Assembly (NCBI RefSeq): GCF_030936135.1
Contig: NC_082595.1
Location: 76,232,135 to 76,296,134 of the forward strand
Source of the DNA: Gavia stellata
Lineage: Eukaryota; Chordata; Aves; Gaviiformes; Gaviidae
Direction of reading: 5' to 3'
Length of the DNA stretch: 64,000 nucleotides
Position numbers and translations under genes: made by a program. The notes below the pieces were generated by a model. It had not been told where the DNA came from. It saw nothing but the letters and a program-made list of their open reading frames with translations, and made no database searches. Below, piece after piece: positions 1 through 13,614 of the stretch (the first letter of the stretch is position 1; each line of letters begins with the position of its first letter).

Positions 1-629
1 CCTAAGCAGCCTGTTGCAATGCCTGACAACACTTTCAGTGGAAGAAATTTTTTCCTAATATCCAATCTAAACCTCCCCTGGCACAGCTTGAGGCCATTTC
101 CTCTTGTTCTATCGCTAGTTACATGGGAGAAGAGACCAGCACCCACCTCACCACAACCTCCTTTCAGGTAGTTGTAGAGAGCGATGAGGTCTCCCCTCAG
201 CCTCCTCTTCTCCAGACTGAACAACCCCAGTTCCCTCAGCCGCTCCTCATCAGACTTGTGCTCCAGACCCCTCAACAGCTTCATCACCCTTCTCTGGACA
301 CGCTCCAGCACCTCCATGTCCTTCTTGTAGTGAGGGGCCCAAAACTGAACACAGGATTCGAGGTGCAGCCTCACCAGAGCTGAGTACAGGGGCACGATCA
401 CCTCCCTACTCCTGCTGGCCACACCATTTCTGATACAAGCCAGGATGCCGTTGGCCTTCTTGGCCACCTGGGCACACTGCTGGCTCATCTTCAGCCGGCT
501 GTCAATCAACACCCCCAGGTCCTTTTCTGCGGGGCAGCTTTCCAGCCACTCGTCCCCAAGCCTGTAGCATTGCATGGGGTTGTTGTGACCCAAGTGCAGG
601 ACCCGGCACTTGGCCTTATTGAATCTCTG
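1..629 (-). mobile_element. CR1 LINE, 3' part, 5'-truncated
   Basis: The minus strand matches the well-known 3' half of avian CR1: the reverse complement reads GGTTGTTCAGTCTGGAGAAG and continues into a segment like GACCTCATCGCTCTCTACAA. The 5' truncation is at about 629 and the 3' tail lies beyond the window start. An 86-codon open frame at 123-383 on the + strand is antisense to the element and not a gene. It is close in sequence to the CR1 at 46473-47020 but in opposite orientation. Confidence 0.92.
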
Positions 630-634
630 TGGCA

Positions 635-857
635 ACAAACTACAGAAGTTCACTACCTACTGTGTAAAGACGTACTTTCTTATATGTGCTTTAAAATGCT
701 CTATCACTAATTTCAGTGAATTTCCCTAGTTCCAGTATTATGGGTTTTGGTAAATAACAGTTCAGTTTATCTACCACCTACCTGAATTTTTTAAATCCCC
801 CCTAGGTTTCTCCTCTCCAGACTGAAAAGTCCTGTATTTTTTCAGCATCTCTAGCCT
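635..857 (-). mobile_element. Ancient CR1 LINE fragment
   Basis: This diverged sequence keeps the order of old amniote CR1 reverse-strand landmarks: CACTACCTACTGTGTAAAG, then CCCTAGTTCCAGTATTATGG, GGTAAATAACA, and CTCCTCTCCAGACTGAAAAG. It lies directly next to the younger CR1 in the same orientation, which may have inserted beside or into it. Confidence 0.65.
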
Positions 858-3800
858 CTGGAAAATTGAGAACAGAAGGTTTTAAGCCTGTCACCCTCTG
901 TTTCGTGCTGTTTCCTACTCCAGAATGGCCATACTTTCCTCTCATTCCAACTGTGATGGAAACACAGATAGCACCCATACTACTGGAGAGGACTGGGCAG
1001 CAGGAGTTGATAAAGATGTTTGACTTTGCCTATGGTTGTGGAACAGCCCTGTTGTTGACAAGGCTCTTGCACATATTGCTCTGTACCTAAGCCCTGCAAA
1101 CAGCTATCCCCACAGGACTGCTGTTCTCACAGGATTTGTGACAAGGCAGTTCATTAAACCCATAATGTTGACATACATATGAGTGAAAGGCTCAGTGCAC
1201 TCTTTCCCCATCCACACTCTGACTGCTGGGGCTTGAAGCTACTCATGATGGTGCTGGTGTAAAGCAGTTTCTTCAAGGGTGACACTGAATGCTAGTGAGA
1301 CTCCTCAGCAATAGATCATCTTTTCAAAGTCCAGCAGTTGAAGATGGATGTGCCTCTTTGTCTTCACAATTTTTTAAACTGCTAGTGCTTAACACTGTCT
1401 AACATGTGCTTAGTAATATATATTTAGCCCATTTTCTTCTTGTCAGTGTGGAAAATCAGCATAGAGTCATCTTTCAGTATTGAACTTTGTACACAGCTAA
1501 TGTTAAGGGAAAACACGGGGCAGTTAGCAAAGACAAAGAGCATGAGCTGACATTATTTTCTTCAAGCTTCATTCAGCACGAATGCCCTGTCAAGTGGAGC
1601 ACATTATTCCCAAAAGCATTTTGAAAATGAGTGGGTGAACATCCTCCATCATTCTGTAATACTTGTTAAATATCAACAATGCTGCTGGGAGGGATGCACA
1701 GCATCGAGGGCATGGCTAAAGACTGACACTCGACGAGCAAAGGGCAATAGAACACTTGCAATTTTTTAGTTAGTTCCTTGTAAAATAAATAAAGAACAGT
1801 TTAAGTGGGTGAAAAGCTGGATGGAGTCTGGTCCAAGTGTACAGCTGAAAGACATGCACATGGAAGATAGAGGAATCCTCTCCAAGCAAAATAATCTGCC
1901 TGTATTTGTCAATGGATCTGTAGTACATCATTTACAAAAGCAAGAGCCTTACAAAATTTTACTTAATGGTTTCCTTAATTATTCTAGTTAATGAGTGTCT
2001 AGCAGGTTGCTTCAGTCATCGGTGAATTCAAGTGCTGTGTTTTTATTCCTGCCTTGTCTTCAGGAATCCTGTAAGACAAGAAGTCAAGACTACAAAACAG
2101 TGATGAGGAAATGGCCAGTGACTGGAACTTGAAGGAAAATAATGAATAAAAGAATTATCATGATTTAAAATGTAGGTACAGTTCTGGGAAAAGGCGCTGC
2201 TCCCAAGAACAGAGGGAAGATGGTTTACTGTCTTACTGCCTGGCAGGATTAGTTGTGTTGTGGATTTCTTCCTTTTTTTGCTGGTCCTAGTGACAAGAGA
2301 ACATACACTTCATAGAGCCTTTTCATTCAGTATATATTGAGCTGTAACTTCACATTTTGAAAACAGCAGAGAATAATGTATTACTAGGCAATCCAATATC
2401 AAATGATGAGCAAACAATTCAGGAATAAATTAAAGTCCCACTGAACCCAAATTGCTGCTTAAGCTGAACAAGCTATGAAAATATAATTATGTTTTGGGAG
2501 TTCATCTTGTCTTTCTGAATAATTCTAAATATTTATTTCACAAATCTGTTCATAGGTTGTGGTTTTTTTAACTTTCCTAAGTCAATTAATGCAATATAAC
2601 ACGAAGGTACGCACAGTATAACAGTGCCATAACACTAGAGATGCAAGTTCATGTTTCTTTCGTTAATACAGCTCTAGAAAGAATACTCTAACATATTATA
2701 GACTACTAGGACATCATTGCTTTGCAGTGAAATCCTGGTTGTCTGAATCAGTTAGGTGACAGCAAGGATTTGCAGCTAATTGCAAATCAATACAAAAGTG
2801 GAAAATAATAGTGGAAGTAGCTTGTTAGAGGGAGAAGTTTGGGTCACAGGTTTTCAAATACTGGTGTTCTATTGTGTAATTAATCTTTCTCTTCCCAATG
2901 TAAAGCAGGTATCTGCTGTAAAATAGCACTATCTATTTTTTCTTTAGGAAGAAAAGTATTCATGGTAGGAATCAAAAGAAGCAGGAAAGTCATTAAAAAA
3001 TGGTAACAAGGTGGTTCAATGGGCTTTATTCAGAACATGCCAGCAGAATTCTTTTTGCTTGAAAAGAGAAACGCTTTTTTCTTGCTGACAATGTCTGAGT
3101 CCCTAAAAATCATAGACCCTAACTGTATAATCTGATCCATATCAACAGAGTGTTATACTCATGAAAAATGCTCCTGAAATCCATGCTGTTGATCAGGATC
3201 CATTACACTGATCACCTTAGAGAACCTGCGCACTAAGGTTCATTTCTAGTTGATTAGCTTAGGCATGGAAGAGAGACATGATTATATCTGCAGTCAGCCC
3301 AAAAACATTAGCAGCACTGATGCTGTTAGTTCAAAAATAGATTATTTGTAAACAAAAGTAGAGTCTCTATGATCTGATCACTAAAGTCAAGACAACACAG
3401 TAAGCATAGCCGCAATTTTAGAGCAGGCAATAGCACTCTACAGCTCACTAGCTGAATTATTTTTCTTTTAATGTCAAACCAAATGTGCTCCTAGAGGATT
3501 TTCAACACAGTAACACAGAGCATTGCATTAACTCTTTGCTTAGCAAAGGTTGAGCTTCCCAAGAAAGGACCATAGCAAGAGCCAAGAGCTAGAAATCCAT
3601 CCTAGTGAACTCTTTCTGTCTGTATCTCTCCACTTCAGCAAGAGCTTTTGAATTTTAATTTCTTGGTCTCCATTTCACATACTTTTTTCAGACTATAGAA
3701 TTAATGCAGGAAATGTAGTATTTTTTTCCTCGTAGTCTGTCTAATGATAGGCTGCACATTGCTCATTCTAGACCCCACAAATAATACATGGTCTTAGAGA

Positions 3801-4374
3801 CCCATGTCAGTTTTCATTTCTCTCTTTTCCTGTCATAATTACTGGTGAAAATATAAAGTGATCCTAGGAGTGAACAGAATAAACCACTTCATTTCTGCAA
3901 AAGGACAGGAGGAAACACTCAGCAATCTTTTCTCCTCTTCTCAGGTTTATGTGTACAGCATTGCCAAAGCTGGAGACTTTCTGTGAGGCATCAGCTTCTA
4001 GAACTGAACTGAGATGTCGCAGCTGTCCTTTTTTTCTTTTTTTGCAAGGTACATTTCTTATACTCATGTTTGTACAGAGAAGTCTTGAAAGTAAGACCTG
4101 AATGCATCCAGCAGTCTTAGAAGCCATAATTTATTTTTTATAAATTTATCTCTGAATGCCACAAATAGGGGGACTTCTACATGGGTTTGGTTATAATTAA
4201 TTGCAGCTAAAATATATGATTCTTGTTCCAAATAATTATTTCACAAATGTTCCCTAAATCTTCAGACCTCTTCTGTCCACAGTGGTGAGGTCACTGTGGA
4301 CAGGAACTGGTTAAGACAGTATGGGAAAATTTTGCCCTAGCCAAAATGCTAAAACTGACTCTACAAAAATCAAA
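858..4374. other. Intergenic DNA without recognised genes
   Basis: AT-rich single-copy-looking sequence with short open frames only (74 codons at most). I find no domain, splice set or RNA gene. A perfect 12-bp hairpin occurs at 4273-4303. Confidence 0.6.
4273..4303. repeat. Perfect 12-bp inverted repeat with 7-base loop
   Basis: CTGTCCACAGTG (4273-4284) is followed by GTGAGGT and then its exact reverse complement CACTGTGGACAG (4292-4303). It lies about 70 bp before a CR1 tail and is not part of that element as far as I can see. Confidence 0.9.
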
Positions 4375-4770
4375 ACAGAGGAGAGAAATGGAGCACGATA
4401 CATGAGGACAGGCTGAGAGATGTGGGTTTGTTAAGCCAGAAAAGAAGGCCTAGGGGACTAGTAGGGGCTTATAGAGTCTTCTTCAAAGCAGTCAGAAATA
4501 AAGATGAGCGGCAACAGGCACAAATTGCTACAAAGAAATTCTGACTGGATAAAAAAAGAAAAAAAAATAAGTCACGGGAGAGTGGCCAAGCACTGGGCCA
4601 GGTTGCCCAGAGTGGCTGTGGAATCTCAGTCCCTGGAGATACTCTAAATTCAACTGGACAAAAACCTGAGCAACCTAATCTAACTTTGAATTTAGGTCTG
4701 CCTTTGAGAAGGAGGTTGAACTGAATGACCTCCAGAGATGCCTTCCAACCTGAATTATCCTACACTTCTG
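4375..4770 (+). mobile_element. CR1 LINE 3' end, diverged
   Basis: Recognisable CR1 3' segments in order: GGGCCAGGTTGCCCAGAG, TCAGTCCCTGGAGATACT, and the tail TTGAACTGAATGACCTCCAG leading to CCTTCCAACCTGAATTATCC. The 5' part (from about 4375) is more decayed and carries an A-rich insertion near 4552-4568. Confidence 0.85.
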
Positions 4771-5030
4771 TTTGTCTCAAATCTCATCTTGCTAAGCTAC
4801 CCAAGCCAAACTTTTTTTGTCTCCTCTCATAAAAAAGGAGAACCTCAAGCTCATTTTCATCCAAAGTGGTAGATTATAATCTTTTCCTGTGTCGATCAAG
4901 AATCTATAATGAATGGGGTGTACTAAAATCATGTAAATGTGTGTAAGAAGTACATTATCCTATTTAGAGGTTGATATAAAATAGAAACTCAGTAGATGGA
5001 GACACTTCACACTGAAAAGTACACACACAG

Positions 5031-5128
5031 CCACGACAAAGGAAGGTGTTTTACTCCACGCGAAGTCCAGGTCAGCCAAGTACAGACGACACCTGCTCTG
5101 GCAGTGTGACATTTCCATCCTTGAAGAG
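5031..5128 (+). other. Exon-like segment, unidentified
   Basis: A 98-base stretch lies between ACACACACAG and a strong donor GAAGAG|GTGAGT. It is open in one frame (TTKEGVLLHAKS through to ISILEE) and richer in GC than its surroundings. The acceptor lacks a good pyrimidine tract, so it may be chance. Confidence 0.2.
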
Positions 5129-6650
5129 GTGAGTCTATTCCTAAATCAACAGGAGGAAAATCATCTCTCAAATAACTAAGTGCAAATAATTTTTCGGGCA
5201 GGATGACTGACTGTGAATGGATTCCCTGGAAACCTCTAAAGAAACAGTATTGGCTGTAGGAGTTAGGATGCTATACTAGGATGTGGTTTCCACTGTGGGA
5301 CACAATATCTGAGAAGGGCAGACAAGGAGACAGAATCAGTGAAGAGATGGGTACTTCTGTGCTGGTAAATAACAGAGGACTGGGATGAATGCTTGACCCT
5401 GAGGCCAAATAGCATGGATTAGCAAAGGTCCCCACTGCTTAGAGCTAGTCCTCTCTAGAGAAATCAGCCATGTCCACACTACAGAGTACTTTGCATCAAG
5501 TCTCTTCTGGATCCTGTGTATTGCCCCCAAGATTCTAAGACATAATTATTATCTTGTGTCTTTTTTTTTTGTATTACGAAGGCTATGAAACAGCTTCAGG
5601 ACTGTGTGGCAGCCTATCACTGTCATCATTGGAGTCTGAAACTGGAGGGTTTGTGTTGTGTTCTCTAGGAAGCAAAAGGGTACAAAGACTATTAGGAGAC
5701 TTTGCTGGAGGATTGTATAAGGAATTGAATCTGATAGTCTCTTTCTAACTGCTGGCTAGAATTGGTTTCTGGATTGAGCTACTCCCAAAACTGTATCTGG
5801 GTTTTTATCTTGCAGAGAATAAGTTAGAGTGGTCAAATGCAAAGCCAGGGGTAAGCTGACAATTAAACAATTACATATCCATGCAAGAACTTCCCCCTCA
5901 TACCAGAGTTGCTTAGTTTCCTTAAAACTTTTAATAAGACAGCCATGGGGTCTAGTGTTAAAGCTTACTCCCTGGCCCTGTGTGTTTACCAAGGTAGACG
6001 TACCCAGTGTGTCTACAAAACACTTGCTGTAGACAAGGAGAGATTTTTTTTTTGTATGTTGATCTTAGTACCAGCAGATTAAGCAGTTTCTTTTTGTTTC
6101 TATAAACTTTTGAGATTGTGACATCTGCTTTACATTTGGAATTAATATTTTACCTCTTTCTTTTGACTTAAGTATGATATCAAAGTAACTGGCTAAGAGG
6201 CATTGGCCCCACACCTCTCTTATTTAGCAAGACATTCCTTTAGATTGACGAAGGGGCAATGAATCATTAAATTGGGATTTTAGCTATTGTCCAGCTTTCC
6301 TAGAATAGCCAAAGTAAAAAGGAGTGTATCCCCATGGTAGCTGCAAGAGCTGCTTTGAGAGTTTGCATCACAAACATCAGGAAAGGAATTAGTGTGTTCC
6401 AGTGACAGCCAGAAAAGCTGTCTAGGCTGTAGCAAGGTAGTAGATGCTGGTCCTGAATGTCCACGGGCAGTTTGTGTCCATGCCTGTGTCTGCAGGCATC
6501 CTCCCAGATGACCTTCAGACCCAGTGGTGCAGAGCATCCACACCATCCAAAAGAAACCTCCTTAAGCACAGACTGCTCATGTACACGCGGCACAGTATTT
6601 GACTTGGGTCTCCATGGGGACAGCGTAGGAACCCTGTGGGCCTAAAACGT

Positions 6651-6695
6651 AACAACAACAACAACAACAACTCTGTGTGTGTGTTTGTGTATGTG
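6651..6695. repeat. Simple repeats (AAC)n and (GT)n
   Basis: Seven AAC units (6651-6671) are followed at once by a GT-rich stretch (6673-6695). Confidence 0.9.
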
Positions 6696-7044
6696 GTGGG
6701 ATGAGGTTTCAGTTCAAAGTGAATGTAAGGACTGTGCTGGATGGAGCCCACCTGAGTGCTGTTTTTATAGCACGATAGTGAAAGTATGTATTGCTCACTC
6801 TGGGGCCTGGCATCAGCCCAGTGGAGTTTGAGGGTGCCTTAAGCCTTCTGGGCTAGTGTTGGAAGAATGTGAAGGCCCAAGGAAGCAAAACCCGGCAACT
6901 AGAAGCCATCTCTGTCTGCAGGGAACAATCCCTGGGACAAACGATCGCCAGAACTGCGCCAGAGAATGGTGGCCCATCCAAAAGAGAGTCCAGGGACAGC
7001 TTTGCATATGGTACTGACTTCCTGACACATCCTGGAATCAATAG

Positions 7045-7400
7045 CAGAGATTCCTGTTCTTTGTTCCTAAGTCTATTGCTTTGCACTTGGCATTGTTAAA
7101 TGCCATTCCATCCTCAAACTCTTCTCCAATCCCCTTCTATACTCTCTGATTCTGTTTTATACCCTCGATATTCAAATCCTTTCCTATGTTAATGTTGCCT
7201 CTCAGTTCTGCATCATCATCAGATTTCATTAGGCTAGGCACATTTTCCCATGAAAATACATACTACATGAAAATACTAAATTAGCGATCAAGACAGACCA
7301 AAACTGCTCCTGGAGGAATCTTGCTACATACTTCCCTCTAGTATTATGACTGTATTTTCAGCACAAACTCCTGTCATCTGTGTTCTAACTATCATCTTTT
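7045..7400 (-). mobile_element. Ancient CR1-type LINE remnant
   Basis: Landmarks in order resemble old amniote CR1 read in reverse: TTGCACTTGGCATTGTTAAA, CTCAGTTCTGCATCATCATC, and GCTCCTGGAGGAATCTTGC followed by CTTCCCTCTAGTATTATGAC. Divergence is high and the ends are uncertain; old LINE-like sequence may continue to about 8150. Confidence 0.5.
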
Positions 7401-8559
7401 CAGTTCTTATATATATCCTCTTCATAAACTGATGATTCTCTGTGTGGAATAAAAAGTGAGTAAACAACATCCAAGTTGATTAAAGCTATTGCATTTCAAG
7501 GGAAAGATAACATAGAGAAAATATTTTTGTCTTTAAAAAAATTGTGTCATTACCATATAATCTACTTTTGGTGAACGCAAAACAGATTTTGTTCCATTTA
7601 TCCCAGACATACTGGCAAAAAAGCAAATAAGCTCAGCTTTACTACATAAGACCCCTCCTCTTCTTTTCTGGTTCCCTTTTTGTTCATACAGCTAAAATTA
7701 AAATCTACTATTTTAATTGCATTTACAAGATCTAATTCATCTTAACTTTCAGCAATTCTTAATTTAGCTCCACACTTTTTGTCCTCCAGGAAACTGTTCA
7801 GTCTTTTTTTGTATTTCACTGAGGGTATCTACTTACTTCTGATATCCTTTTGAGGTGGTTAATTGTCCAGCTTGATTCTGAACCTTTTCATACCAGTTTC
7901 TGGATAAAAATTCTATACTATTTTTTGCAGTTTTGACTTCAGAAAAATCCAGCTTAAGCATTCCCTTCCCTTAGAATTTCAGTCCAGCCTGCTTCCCTAT
8001 GTAGTTTTCCCAGCTTATCAAACTTTGCCCATTTAAAATCTTCACTGTAGCACAGATCACTTTTGTTAATCCTTCCATTTCATCACCTTTCTTCTCCAGA
8101 TAACAACGTGCTCCTTAATGAATTCTCTTAGTCTAAAAGATTATGAGCTCTGTTAGTTTTGGCTACAGTTTACATGTCCAGATGAATCAGTTTGAATGAA
8201 GTTGTTTTACCTGAGGCATCTCCCTTGCATTTGTTTGCAGAGAAGATGAATGCAGTGCCCCTGGCTTTCCTGTCCTACCTGCATGTATAAACAACTGAGT
8301 GTTTTAAAACATAAGCTCCTGTGGAGGGAGTCATGTAAATGTCTATATCTGAGATAGTCACTGCAGATTCCTCTTACAGTCCCTGAAGAGAAGCAGACAT
8401 TTTAAGGTTGCAAATCAGAAATGAATAATTCTAGTCCTTCCAGTGACTAATTTTGGATAGGGAGGCTACACAGTTAGCTCAGATGTAGGCATCTACATTG
8501 CAGATAACTACTGTTAAAGGAGATGAATCAAACTCCTGCTGTGCTTTAACCAGTTGTTT

Positions 8560-8695
8560 CTGAAACAAACTATTGCACCCATTTCAGTGCTAATGAGGTG
8601 GATTCTCTCTGCCACCTATTACCACTGTTGGAGACAGGATACTGGGTTACTGGGACCTTTGATATGATGCAGTTTGACATGTTCTTATTGCAGAC
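8560..8695 (+). mobile_element. Ancient CR1 LINE 3' end
   Basis: CCACTGTTGGAGACAGGATA, then TGGGTTACTGGGACCTTTGA and TTGACATGTTCTTATTG, follow the 3' end of an old CR1 subfamily also seen in turtles and crocodilians. Confidence 0.75.
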
Positions 8696-11600
8696 ATTTT
8701 TCAAGATAATTATATCACTTAGATTTTAGTTCACTGATAATTAATAGTAGTGAGATTCACTTGCTAGATAATAATTAGTATTATCCTTCAATAGTCTTGT
8801 ATATATTAAGTATAAAAGACAATGCTTGCTCAAAATAAAGTGCTGGTCTGAATATCTGCCTTAAATTATATATTAGGTTTTGTACAGAATAGGATAGTCT
8901 CTGGAGACCTCTACATTAGGTAGTGCATATAAGCTGGTGTATGTTTATAAAAGGTTATCTACTAAAGATAATTACTCAGTTGTCACACACTGCAAAAATG
9001 ATGTGCTAATAAACATACACATATTTGTCTAAAACCATACGGTTCACTTAAATTTGCATGACCATAAAAAAAAGCACAGTTGCTTTCTTCACACTGAGTC
9101 ATCCTGATTAACCTTGCTTTCCTATATTCTTAGTTGAGCAGTCAATAAAAGATTAGAAATTTAACACATCTTCCTTCAAGCCAGGAACAGCTTTTCCTCT
9201 GATTGTCCATACAAAAATTTACTGAATATATTCTAACAGCAAATAATGCAGTTAGGTATTTGCTTTTGTTTGGTTATTTAATTATTAGGTCCAACATACC
9301 TTTTCTGTAAATGTATGTCCTGGTTTGTTATTATATTAATCAGATATGTAAAGTAATAAACGATTTCTAAAGAAATATGTCAACTTTTACTGTAAGGCTA
9401 AGGAGAGCAGAGAAAACTGCACTGACTATTATATAATAATGAAATACCTTGACATCTAGACCGCTTTATGATACTATTATATCTTGAGGCTGACATATAA
9501 AAGAACAATAATACTGATATTAAGCAGTAGAAAAATATCTAGTACTACTGACATTTTGACATAAGAAAGCTTAAGGTGATATACAGACACTCAGTGCAAA
9601 AAGATTACCTGATTTCCACAAGCTCAGCTGAGGCAATAGTCTGGTGAGGTGGAGGTGAATTTCCCCTAGAAGGCGGTGTGCAGTGATGGAGGGAAAGAGT
9701 ACCACTGCCATTTCAGGAATAGGAAGTTCTGCATCAGGAGAGGTGCTCATGGAGCTGTACAGCCGTGACATTTTCCAGGTAATCACATTTCATCAATTTA
9801 AGCCCTTCTTGTCCTTGTGGATATTTCAGCAACATTCATAACAGTATTTAGGTTTGTAATATTTGCAGAGGTTACTTATTTTAAATGCTGACTGAATTTT
9901 TTGCATCAAAATTGTGTCTGAGCTTTTCCACAATATTATAAACTCAGCTATTCTCTGGTTTTCACCAGGGATGGGTAACTCTTCACATCTTTTCTACTTA
10001 CTGATCTGACAGCAAATTTTTAAAACAGTTAGGTAGTAAACAATGGATAGCAAGCACTATTTGTGGAAAAACAGACTTTCTTTTTATAAACATAAAGTTA
10101 CATCAATGAGGAATAATCTAATGATTGTGGTGAGCATTTAAAACCCATTACATAAAAAGACAGTTGGAGTACAAGCATAATTGTATAAGAAAATTCTTTG
10201 GAATTTGACAGATATATGCCCCTTACTGTAGTTTTTCATGTAAAACTGGCACAAATTTGAATATTACATGGGATGGAGGTGATCAAAACAGATTAGATTT
10301 TATATTTGGTTATATCAAAAAAGTCTAGCCTGAATTACCTGATATTAACAAACAAAACCCAGAAGCTGTTTAACATACACGTGCAGGAATTCTATTACAG
10401 ACTTTACATGGTATTTGCCAGTAACCGATCTTAGAACATTAGCAGCTAGGCATCTTAACAATCAGGTGCATTAAATTCAGCTGTCATGTAATGTAGCGAC
10501 TCACAAGAACTTTGAATGAATTTAGGAGGAAAAAACCCCAAGTAATTCCAGTTCAGTACTTGTGTGAGAAAGAGCAGACTCCTGCCCATTGTGGCTATGA
10601 TCTCAAGAACTAGTCTGAAAACCAAGTTAAAGTACTTTACAAAGTTCCTGGTTAGGAACACAGGAAGCTGAAAGGAAGGAAAAATAAATTATTTTATGAT
10701 TTTTCTTTTCCTCTTTCTTTGGTTTTCCTTTGGCTTAAAATATAGTAGAAGTGCCCCAGGGCTCTGAGCACCCAGCTAAACCGAACTTAGTACAGTCACT
10801 TCATGCTGTACTACCAGGTAGCTGTATGCATACTCCCCTCTTCATCTGTCTGCATGTTCCTCCTCCAACCACTCTTCAAAGAACAGCTAACACAAATAGG
10901 TGCTGGACAGGGAGAAGGAGGCAGCACCCCAGAGTCTTCATAGAGAATATATTCCCCACCCACCTCTTTCAATTCTGTTGCACTGGATCTAGCAACAGCA
11001 TGTCTGCAGATTGCAACCTAGGCTCTCTTAGATATTCCGTGTAAAGGTATCCTAGGACATACTTGGCTCATGCTACTATTAATTTACCTTACTATGCTAG
11101 TTCAGGAGAGCTTTACTGAAACAGACTCAAGCGGATTTACACCCAGCTGTTTGAGGGTAGAAAATAATAATGGAATTCATAATTAGACAAATGTCAGTGT
11201 CATTACTTCTGACTGCCATATTGAAGTTCGAGACAAAAGAACAACTGCTCCATACTCCTAGAGGAAAAACCATTTAGATCAAGGCTCAGCAAGGAGCCTT
11301 GGACAAACCTGATGTATCTATTTACAGCCATGACAGAGAAGAGCAATTTATCAACATCAGTAAATCCTGATGAATGCCAAGACATACAAGCCTCCTAAAT
11401 CAAATACGGGCCTCAACCAGGTTTTGTCTAATAATTGCTTGCTGAAAGCTGAATGCAACATAATTGATTGGATTCTCCCTCCTCATAGCATAGCACAGCC
11501 CTAGAGTGGAGGCTGTGAAGGTTTAGGATATTGAGCAGGAACAGGAAATTAACTGGCAGAAGATACAGGGATGGAATTCACCTTCTCCAGCAGGTAAGAT

Positions 11601-12321
11601 CATGTGAGACTTGATGCAGTTTTTGACTGACCTTTCCAAGCCCCACAACCTGTTTTGAAAGTGAGGAGCTCTGCCTTCCATCTGCTATCCCTGACTGTCC
11701 CATTTAGCCTGAATACTGTGAAGTTTCTGTATATACTTGGCAGATGCGAGAAATCTGTATTTGGTTTAGGTACTATACGATACTTAATTCCACCATAACA
11801 AGGTACTGATCTAGAGATGAAAGAGTTAAGGCCACATTTTGGTCTTGTTAAACAAATTAATGCACTATTTTAGCTTGTGAAACAAATCAAGCCTTGCTCT
11901 GCCAGGGAACAAATGTGATTTTTCGTGACCATGGATACATGTAAAGTTGGGCAAGTCATTTACACTTTTCTTTCTCTGTTCCCTTTTTTTAAACTGGTTT
12001 ACCAGTGCTAGTCTGACCGCAATGGATTTATTGAAGATATGTATGTTAAAGCTTATGACTATGCTGTAATAGTGGAGCTATGTAAGTATCTTCCAAGTAG
12101 AACAGTGACGCTAATATTCCTCCCACATTTAACCAAGGTATAGAGCATGTGGATGAACCTGCAGGACCTGTGGCATCCAGCAGGTAGCAGGAATAAGTGA
12201 CAGAGGGAGGGCCATATTTATATAGCTTCCTGATGTTTCCTTGAGGTGTAGATAATAGGAGAAAAGAAAATGCTAGGATCTGCACCTGATGTGTTTGGGT
12301 TTTGCCACTGGGATAAAAATA

Positions 12322-12357
12322 TCACACACATACACACACTCTATGTATACATAGAGT
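12322..12357. repeat. CA repeat followed by a perfect 20-bp palindrome
   Basis: A short CA-rich run (12322-12337) is followed by ACTCTATGTATACATAGAGT (12338-12357), which equals its own reverse complement over all 20 bases. Confidence 0.9.
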
Positions 12358-13614
12358 AAGAATTCACAGGAATAAGTGAGCTTCCTTTCTTGTATATCAG
12401 TTCCTCCTGTGCAGGGGGAAATAGGATCCTGAGAAACTCCATTTCCTTTAATTTGGCAGAAGACAGCTTTCCCTGAGAAACAAGCTTTCAAGCTAGAAGA
12501 CAGACCAGCTCTAATATTCACCTATCAGTAATCTCCTGTAAGGATTATACATTTTAAAAAGAGAAAGGGATGTGCTCTGTGATGATCCTTTTACTTCTCA
12601 TCATTTTTCATAGTTGTTCTGTCAAAAAGTACTGCTTCTTTGAGAACACAGTCCTCATGCAAGTATGTAGGTGACTAAGATTGTTGATGTTTTTCAAAAC
12701 CTACTGGTAAAAATCCCCAAATCTCAGAAAAACTAAATCCCAGGCATCAAGGCAATGATAGCCAAGATGTAGCTTATGTAGCTTTGCTGCTAACATGGAG
12801 GGCTTCCTGTTGTAAAATTAAGTGAAGTGTTAGTCTCATTCTTGTAAGTTACGACCTTAGGAAACAAAGAGAAAAAAAGGACAGAGGAGATACACAGGAA
12901 ATACAGTCCAACCTTAATGAATGTTGAATTTCCACTGACTTGTGCCAACATGCTGCTTGTACCAGAGAAATGGCAGGTGACGTCCAACATAATCAGTACC
13001 TAGCCAGTGGAAGAAAAGGTAGATTTAAAGAAAATTTAGGGAGAGAGTAACCTGTTTCTTTTCCTTTGCATGAGAAAACCCCATGGAACCTGGATCTTGT
13101 AGCCACATGAAAAGTCACTCAAAATTCGTATGTCATCGGCTGCCACTGTCAACAACAAAGCAGGGCTGCTATTGACATTTCCACAGCCAGATTCTGTGCT
13201 GTGACCTGCAGGGCACTGACATCCTGCCATAGTGGATTTAGTGAAACTTATGGTGAGTCTGTCCCCTGTGAACGGGGAACTCCCCAAAAAGTATTTGGAG
13301 GTCAGCATAGTGGCTTCCCTCCATGATCTATAGTACCCTTTTCTGGGTTCAGTCAGCTGTAGTAGGCAAAAATGAACACTTCTTAGGTTGAGTAAAACCT
13401 TGTTGAAATGGTTGAATGTAACAACTGCTCTTTGTTCAAGTTAATTGTAAGGAACTGTGCAAGGGGCCTCATACCAAAACACAGCCACTTGTTACCACTC
13501 TAAACAAATGTGTGCCCTGTGAGATCCCACTCAGGAATTTGAACTATCTGGGTGGCGGGCTTATATAGGTGGAGTTTCTGTGAGTGCTCTTGTGGATGTG
13601 TGTGAGTGGGACAG

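Larger units (their letters stand above)
4771..7044. other. Intergenic DNA without recognised genes
   Basis: Mostly AT-rich. It holds an isolated exon-like segment (5031-5128) and simple repeats at 6651-6695. Overlapping short open frames at 6280-7099 on both strands show no known domain. Confidence 0.55.

Noticed and set aside
123..383. 86-codon + frame near the window start
   Set aside because: It is antisense to the CR1 3' part; the same peptide appears antisense to the CR1 at 46473-47020.
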